Shown here: piece after piece, positions 6,955 to 10,770 of the stretch
Position numbering within the stretch: position 1 is the stretch's first letter
Layout: each line of letters starts with the position of its first letter
Origin: Candidatus Hodarchaeota archaeon
Lineage (GTDB): Archaea > Asgardarchaeota > Heimdallarchaeia > Hodarchaeales > YT1-057
Length of the DNA stretch: 10,770 nucleotides
Direction of reading: 5' to 3'
NCBI GenBank assembly: GCA_016839955.1
Contig: JAEOTI010000251.1
Coordinates: 1 to 10,770, forward strand
Position numbers and translations under genes: made by a program
The notes under the pieces: generated by a model
Told to the model about the DNA's origin: nothing
The model's input: the letters and a program-made list of their open reading frames with translations, nothing else
Database searches by the model: none

Positions 6955-7131
6955 TTATCTCCGCTTTAATTTCCGTCTAAACCAAGAAAGTATTTTAGAT
7001 TCCATCTTCACAGTTTGATAACCACAGTTTGGACATTTGAGGTAATCACATGATTTTCCAAATGGACAGGAATTACACGTAGATTCACTATCACAATCAT
7101 TGTATTGGAATCCACATAAAGGACATTGCAT
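6955..7131 (-). CDS. 58-residue eight-cysteine protein of the feo cluster (CPxCG ends, central Cys4)
   Basis: A small ORF between feoB and the repressor. Its cysteines are at 3, 6, 13, 19, 22, 28, 33 and 36: C-P-L-C-G at the N-terminus, a C-P-F-G-K-S-C core, and C-P-N-C-G at 33-37, followed by a basic tail (R-R-K-L-K-R-R). The ends resemble the two knuckles of a zinc ribbon or rubredoxin-type site; the inner four could hold a second metal or an Fe-S cluster. The ATG shares its A with the feoB TAA (TAATG), so it is translationally coupled, and it ends 4 bases before the repressor. Similar short cysteine-rich proteins occur beside feoB elsewhere. Whether it acts like FeoC, a metallochaperone or a sensor is unknown. 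Real coding is strongly supported by packing and motif. Confidence 0.85.
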   Translation of the reverse strand: MQCPLCGFQYNDCDSESTCNSCPFGKSCDYLKCPNCGYQTVKMESKILSWFRRKLKRR

Positions 7132-9164
7132 TATACTGGAACCTCCAGAATCGTGAGAAGAAAGTGAAGAATAGAACCAACAGCGATACTAAAAGGTACA
7201 ATAAAGACTATCATTCCTAAAGCGACTTTTAGACCATGTTCTTTGACAATCATAAAAAATGTAGCAACACAGGGAATGAATAGGGTTAAAACAACAGATC
7301 CAACTACTAATTGTTCGTTGGTGATAACTCCCGATTGTGCCATTTCAAAAAACCCTACAACTCCATAATCTCTTCTAAGAAATCCCATTATCAGTGAAAT
7401 AGCCGCATCATCAGGGAGTCCTAGAAGACCTCCAACTATAGGTTTACTCATCAGAATGAAATGATCTAGTAAGCTTTTATTTGACACCTCTACTAAATTT
7501 GCAATAGAAATTAAAAATGTCCCAAGAAGAAACAATGGAACTGCTTCTATTAAGAACCACTCAATACGAACCCAAGTTTTTAGTAAAATATTGTTTAATT
7601 TTGGTATTCGCAATGGCGGAATTTCTAAAATAAAGTCTGATCTTTCCCCGGGAAGTATTAGATTTGCTATATATGCAACAAGAAGTACTTGAGAAATCAC
7701 GACTCCGAATACAATTAACGCACCTAATGGTGTAACATAGGTTAATAAGCCCATAATTACTCCAAGTTGTGCAGAACACGGAATTCCCAGAGCTAATAAA
7801 AGAGTGGTAAGAATTCTCTCCCTTCGGGTTTCTAGAACACGAGTAGATGTAACTGCCATAGTTCCACAACCTGTACCTAAAACCAAGGGGAGAACTGCTT
7901 TTCCATTTAATCCAACTTTAGTAAGTAATCGATTTCCCATAAGAGCTAAGCGGGGAAGGTAACCAGAATCTTCAAAGATCGCAAAACACAAGAAAAAGAT
8001 TAGAACGATAGGAAAAACAATAGCTACAACCATCGTAATTCCTTCTGTTAACATTCCATAATCACCTACTAAGATCTCTTGCAGGTTCGAATATGGAATA
8101 TTCTCTTCTACAAGTTCAGTAATAAAAGGATTAAACCGTTTATCGAACAATTCTGTAGATATAAAATCAACCAAAATCCCTGCTCCGAGATATCCAACAA
8201 ATGCAAATGTAGCAGAAAGGACACCAAAAAATATGAATAATCCAATAATTGGATGTATTGTAGCAGAATCTATCACTTCTTTGTAAGACCGTTTCTTCGT
8301 ACCGGTTTGTACAACTTCATTTACAATCTGATGGGCCTTGTTTGCATATGTCTTTGTCATAATCAATGCTAATGGATCTGAAAAATTAGTAGCAGTTGTA
8401 GAGAGATCAGTATTAATTTGATCATTCAAATATTTTGGAAAGTCCTTAATTAATTCAGAAAGTTGTTCACCCATCATCGCTAGAGTTCCAAGAACTCGTG
8501 GATAAGGAGTATTGCCCATCAAACATTCAGTAATTCGTGAGAGGGTATCTTCAATCAATCTAGGCTGTAAAATTCTTAATGTGGGTTGACTAAAATCACT
8601 TAATATCTCCTTTAACTCAGAAATTCCTTCACCTTTTACTGCGATAGTTGGAATTATATGCATGCCAATAATTAATGATAATTTATCTATTTCAATGGTT
8701 ATTCCGGCATTTGTTGCTTCATCCATCATATTTAAAACTAATATGATCGGAAGACTCGTCTCCGCGAGTTGTAGAACGAGAGGTAATGTTCTTCCAAGAT
8801 TTTTTGCGTCAGCGACGAAAATTATTCCATCTAAACTTTCGTTGAAAATTATTTTACGTGCGACTCTTTCGTCTTCAGCTGTAACAAGAAGGCTTGTAAT
8901 ACCTGGAGTATCAATAATTTCATATTTCTGATCTCCAATTTTACAAAGGCCTTTGGTAACTTCGACGGTTGTTCCAGGATAATTAGAAATACTTGCATAT
9001 TTTCCAGTTAAGCGATTAAAAATAACACTTTTTCCTACATTTGCTTTTCCAACAAGAGCAAATTTTTTTATCCGCTTTCCTTCCCTGGGTGGATGAATAA
9101 CGTGATGCCTTCGGCGACGACGGCGATGTTTCCTTCTATTTGTTTCCTCATTTCCCCAGGGCAA
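7131..9164 (-). CDS. feoB: FeoB ferrous iron transporter (G protein-coupled membrane permease)
   Basis: 677 residues. The GTPase domain shows G1 G-K-A-N-V-G-K-S (39-46), N-Y-P-G-T-T (61-66), G3 D-T-P-G (85-88), G4 N-M-M-D (145-148) and G5-like A-V-K-G-E-G (175-180). A helical regulatory region spans ~190-290, then membrane helices from ~305 to the end. The core keeps three conserved cysteine sites, G-T-G-C433-G-T-M, I-P-C463-S-A-Q and I-P-C632-V-A-T, and the F-L-R-R-D-Y motif (595-600). The first site differs from the common G-F-G-C-N-V-P-A gate. An unusual Arg/His-rich stretch (11-24) precedes the GTPase. Start is TTG at 9164 with GGAGA 10 bases upstream; no ATG exists before the G1 motif. 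FeoB imports Fe(II) across the cytoplasmic membrane and heads the four-gene cluster. Confidence 0.95.
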   Translation of the reverse strand: MPWGNEETNRRKHRRRRRRHHVIHPPREGKRIKKFALVGKANVGKSVIFNRLTGKYASISNYPGTTVEVTKGLCKIGDQKYEIIDTPGITSLLVTAEDERVARKIIFNESLDGIIFVADAKNLGRTLPLVLQLAETSLPIILVLNMMDEATNAGITIEIDKLSLIIGMHIIPTIAVKGEGISELKEILSDFSQPTLRILQPRLIEDTLSRITECLMGNTPYPRVLGTLAMMGEQLSELIKDFPKYLNDQINTDLSTTATNFSDPLALIMTKTYANKAHQIVNEVVQTGTKKRSYKEVIDSATIHPIIGLFIFFGVLSATFAFVGYLGAGILVDFISTELFDKRFNPFITELVEENIPYSNLQEILVGDYGMLTEGITMVVAIVFPIVLIFFLCFAIFEDSGYLPRLALMGNRLLTKVGLNGKAVLPLVLGTGCGTMAVTSTRVLETRRERILTTLLLALGIPCSAQLGVIMGLLTYVTPLGALIVFGVVISQVLLVAYIANLILPGERSDFILEIPPLRIPKLNNILLKTWVRIEWFLIEAVPLFLLGTFLISIANLVEVSNKSLLDHFILMSKPIVGGLLGLPDDAAISLIMGFLRRDYGVVGFFEMAQSGVITNEQLVVGSVVLTLFIPCVATFFMIVKEHGLKVALGMIVFIVPFSIAVGSILHFLLTILEVPV

Positions 9165-9174
9165 TTATAACAAA

Positions 9175-9179
9175 TCTCC
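9175..9179 (-). promoter_or_regulatory. Shine-Dalgarno GGAGA setting the TTG start of feoB
   Basis: On the minus strand GGAGA lies 10 bases before TTG (9164). The frame has a stop a few codons upstream, so the basic N-terminal extension is translated from this TTG rather than from further out. Confidence 0.55.
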
Positions 9180-9246
9180 AAAATGTAATTAACATAGAAT
9201 AAAGGAATATTAGAACCAAAAACCCATATCAATCCATTAAAAAGAA

Positions 9247-9261
9247 AATAAGTTACTTATT
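9247..9261. promoter_or_regulatory. 15-bp palindrome AATAAGT-T-ACTTATT, candidate iron-repressor operator
   Basis: Perfect 7-bp arms around one base, 83 bases upstream of the feoB start. Length and symmetry fit a dimeric DtxR-type repressor site, and such a repressor is encoded two genes downstream. The palindrome is seen; binding is inferred. Confidence 0.45.
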
Positions 9262-9268
9262 GGTTAGA

Positions 9269-9282
9269 TTCACACCTGTGAA
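9269..9282. promoter_or_regulatory. 14-bp palindrome TTCACA-CC-TGTGAA, second candidate operator
   Basis: Perfect 6-bp arms around CC, 8 bases from the first palindrome and ~105 bases from the feoB start. If feoB uses the TATA-like element at 9299-9312 read on the minus strand, transcription would start close to here, so a bound protein would block initiation. The sequence differs from the neighbouring palindrome, so it may serve another regulator. Confidence 0.4.
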
Positions 9283-9301
9283 AAATTATTTCATATACCT
9301 A

Positions 9302-9309
9302 TTTATATT
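9302..9309. promoter_or_regulatory. TATA-like element TTTATATT in the feoB/longin divergent spacer
   Basis: This is the closest match to an archaeal TATA box in the 262-base spacer. Its near symmetry would let it serve the + strand longin-like gene (start near 9330, ~95-base leader) or feoB (start near 9278, ~110-base leader). Direction cannot be decided from sequence. Confidence 0.4.
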
Positions 9310-9357
9310 CTACTTTTACTACTAATAGAGCTTTTAATGTTAAATTATTAGCATAAA

Positions 9358-9377
9358 AAGTAAAGGTAGAAGTAAAG
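9358..9377 (+). repeat. Direct repeat AAGTAAAG, two copies 12 bases apart
   Basis: Copies at 9358-9365 and 9370-9377, separated by GTAG, ~50-70 bases before the longin-like gene. A period near one helical turn could suit a regulator, but AT-rich DNA yields such repeats by chance. Confidence 0.25.
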
Positions 9378-9426
9378 ACAAACCAAATTCTTAACTAAAG
9401 GTTATAGTTTAAGGACGAAATATCCC

Positions 9427-9957
9427 TTGTTTATCGAATTTGTAATAATCATTAATCCAGATGGCTTACCATTATATACAAGTCAGATGGAATTAGAGAT
9501 AGATCTGGATATTTCTCTTTTTGCTGGTTTCTTAGCTGCTGCAACAAGTTTGGGACCTACCCTGCGATCTGATTTCAAGTTAACTGATCTAAATCTGGGA
9601 GCCCTTAGATTAATTTTTCACTTGGGACCTTTGGTTACAACAGTTTTAGGTTGGGTTCCTCAACAGACTTATGAGCCAGAAAGAATGGTGGAAGACGATC
9701 AACGTCTTCCCTACTTCAATCAATTAGCGGATATCATAGGAAATGCGTTTCAACAACAATTTCAGGATCAAATTATTACCTGGGATGGTCATTCACAAGC
9801 ATTTGAACGATTTGACCCTACAATAAAAGCGATTGTGGGAACAGACCACCTTTTACTTGAGAAAAAACTCTATAATTTGCTTAGTCAATTAGATGAAGGG
9901 GAATTATCAAGATCTAATTTTGTAGAGAGAGTGATAGAGTTTTTACTCACAATTTAG
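9427..9957 (+). CDS. Longin/roadblock-like small protein of Asgard type
   Basis: 176 residues, soluble. It opens with a hydrophobic strand and turn typical of longin-like folds (F-V-I-I-I-N-P-D-G-L-P-L-Y, 5-17), then a helix with F-A-G-F-L-A-A-A (32-39), a second strand block with G-A-L-R-L-I-F (58-64), and a C-terminal helical half with W-D-G-H-S-Q-A-F-E-R-F (119-129). This layout matches longin/roadblock-type proteins that are abundant in Asgard archaea, where they are thought to partner small Ras-like GTPases at membranes. Start is TTG at 9427 with AAGGA 11 bases upstream; choosing the first ATG (residue 21) would remove the first strand. It precedes the Nudix gene by 92 bases. The fold call rests on pattern, not on catalytic residues. 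Confidence 0.6.
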   Translation: MFIEFVIIINPDGLPLYTSQMELEIDLDISLFAGFLAAATSLGPTLRSDFKLTDLNLGALRLIFHLGPLVTTVLGWVPQQTYEPERMVEDDQRLPYFNQLADIIGNAFQQQFQDQIITWDGHSQAFERFDPTIKAIVGTDHLLLEKKLYNLLSQLDEGELSRSNFVERVIEFLLTI

Positions 9958-10049
9958 TACTTAAGGAACATTGATTGTCTAACCTATGTAAAAAGTCTTT
10001 AGAACCTAGTAATTGAAAAAAACTAAACTGATCTTGAGGGATACACACT

Positions 10050-10514
10050 ATGGCTAAGAGCCAACCTGAACTTCTTTCATGTGGTGGCGTAATATTTAGA
10101 CGAACCTCTACTGGAGGAATTGAATATCTAATTGTGCAACACGCTAGTAGAAGTCGGCATTGGTCTTTTCCAAAAGGTGCTGTAGAACAAAACGAAACAG
10201 AGCAAGAATGTGCTGTTCGTGAGATTGAAGAGGAAGCTGGATTACCTCGGTCAAAACTCAAAATTATTCATAAACTAGACAGAGAAGCGACTTATTTTCT
10301 ACAAAGAGGGCCAAAAAGTCCCCAAAAACCAAAACGAGTGAAATTTTTTCTAACTGAATCTACGGGGGGATTAGTCCAGATCAGTGCAGAACTTGTTGAT
10401 CATAAGTGGTTAAATTTCAGAGAAGCAGTTTATCGATTAACCCATGATCAAGATCGAGACGTCCTCAAAGAAGCTGAGCGTAAGCTAAGGAAGTTATTGG
10501 ACAATGTCCAATGA
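10050..10514 (+). CDS. Nudix hydrolase, Ap4A hydrolase (NUDT2)-like
   Basis: 154 residues with a perfect Nudix box: G43-x5-E49-x7-R57-E58-I-x-E61-E62-x-G64-L65, the Mg-binding catalytic element. Flanking features point to the diadenosine tetraphosphate hydrolase branch: H-W-S-F-P-K-G (37-43) just before the box, and K-P-K-R-V-K-F-F (~92-99) where that branch has a similar K-x-V-x-Y/F strand. Such enzymes split Ap4A and related dinucleotides, and some remove NAD- or Ap4A-type RNA caps. ATG at 10050 has TGAGGG 9 bases upstream. Its 3' end overlaps the Clp1-like gene by 11 bases, so the two are likely co-translated. Nudix membership is certain, substrate is inferred. Confidence 0.88.
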   Translation: MAKSQPELLSCGGVIFRRTSTGGIEYLIVQHASRSRHWSFPKGAVEQNETEQECAVREIEEEAGLPRSKLKIIHKLDREATYFLQRGPKSPQKPKRVKFFLTESTGGLVQISAELVDHKWLNFREAVYRLTHDQDRDVLKEAERKLRKLLDNVQ

Positions 10515-10770
10515 AATGCTACAAGCGAACAAAATTAACAATATTAGAATAAACCTTCAGTCAAATTTTTGTGCTTATCTTAAAGGACCCGGAACGCTCA
10601 CAATAACTAATGGTGTAGTAGAAATCTTCGGATTCAAACTCCAACACAATCAAACGATAAGATTTGAATTTGGGATTTTTCCTGTTGAAACTACTAATGG
10701 AGCTTCTTTAATATTTGAAAGTGATACAATTGGACATGAAATCCATCGTGGGTTAGGCATTCCTAATGGT
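10504..10770 (+). CDS. Clp1/Grc3-type polynucleotide 5'-kinase, N-terminal domain only (3' end outside window)
   Basis: 89 residues are visible. The stretch G-P-G-T-L-T-I-T-N-G-V-V-E-I-F-G-F-K-L (28-46), followed by I-F-P-V-E-T-T (~58-64), matches the small beta N-terminal domain of Clp1 and its archaeal relatives, which phosphorylate RNA or DNA 5'-hydroxyl ends and take part in tRNA splicing or 3'-end processing. The P-loop kinase domain would lie to the right. The start at 10504 lies inside the Nudix gene with AAGGAAG 10 bases upstream; ATG at 10516, in the same frame, is an alternative that would remove the overlap. The translational coupling suggests joint production with the Nudix hydrolase. 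Confidence 0.7.
   Translation, partial: MSNEMLQANKINNIRINLQSNFCAYLKGPGTLTITNGVVEIFGFKLQHNQTIRFEFGIFPVETTNGASLIFESDTIGHEIHRGLGIPNG

Noticed and set aside
7129..7133. TAATG overlap at the feoB end as a possible frameshift or sequencing error
   Set aside because: FeoB ends at a normal C-terminus and the next frame is a well-formed cysteine-rich protein, so this is ordinary translational coupling.
7561..7869. 102-codon open frame in another minus-strand frame of feoB
   Set aside because: The encoded sequence is low-complexity in Ser, Tyr and Asn, as expected of a shifted frame; feoB reads through intact.
8084..8092. GGTTCGAAT, resembling a tRNA T-loop
   Set aside because: It lies inside the feoB coding region and no flanking arms or CCA-side acceptor stem pair around it.

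Overview
The window looks like archaeal DNA, most likely from an Asgard (Promethearchaeota) lineage. This rests on four things: a small longin-like protein of the kind common in Asgard genomes, an archaeal-type Clp1 polynucleotide kinase start, a DtxR-FeoA fusion regulator, and AT-rich gene borders with TATA-like boxes plus clear Shine-Dalgarno sites. Three of the ten genes start with TTG, each placed by a Shine-Dalgarno site or by homology. The lineage is an inference; the archaeal character is firmer. No rRNA, tRNA, CRISPR array, transposon or integrase was seen.

Left part (1-3626). The window opens inside the C-terminal part of an FtsX/MacB-type permease (+). It converges on a 153-residue membrane protein of unknown family (-). 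A 289-base divergent promoter region follows, and then a large, apparently highly expressed extracellular solute-binding protein of the oligopeptide (SBP_bac_5) family. This protein is the most unusual single gene here. The segments that normally close the fold come first, and the segments that normally open it come second, so the gene reads as a circular permutation. It also carries a C-terminal membrane anchor. No transporter permease or ATPase lies beside it.

Middle (3755-9164). A LarA-family protein (nickel-pincer-dependent 2-hydroxyacid racemase/epimerase family, + strand) converges on a four-gene minus-strand iron cluster. In transcription order this is FeoB (ferrous iron transporter), a 58-residue protein with eight cysteines whose start codon overlaps the feoB stop, a DtxR-type repressor fused to FeoA, and a cysteine-rich protein with two [4Fe-4S] ferredoxin motifs. 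The first three genes are packed with a 1-base overlap and a 4-base gap; the fourth follows after 92 bases. The cluster contains import, sensing and possibly Fe-S functions. Two near-perfect palindromes upstream of feoB are candidate operators for the co-encoded repressor.

Right part (9427-10770). Three genes run on the + strand: the longin-like protein, a Nudix hydrolase resembling Ap4A hydrolase, and the start of a Clp1/Grc3-type RNA 5'-kinase. The Nudix and kinase genes overlap by 11 bases and are probably co-translated, which suggests a nucleotide/RNA 5'-end metabolism pair.
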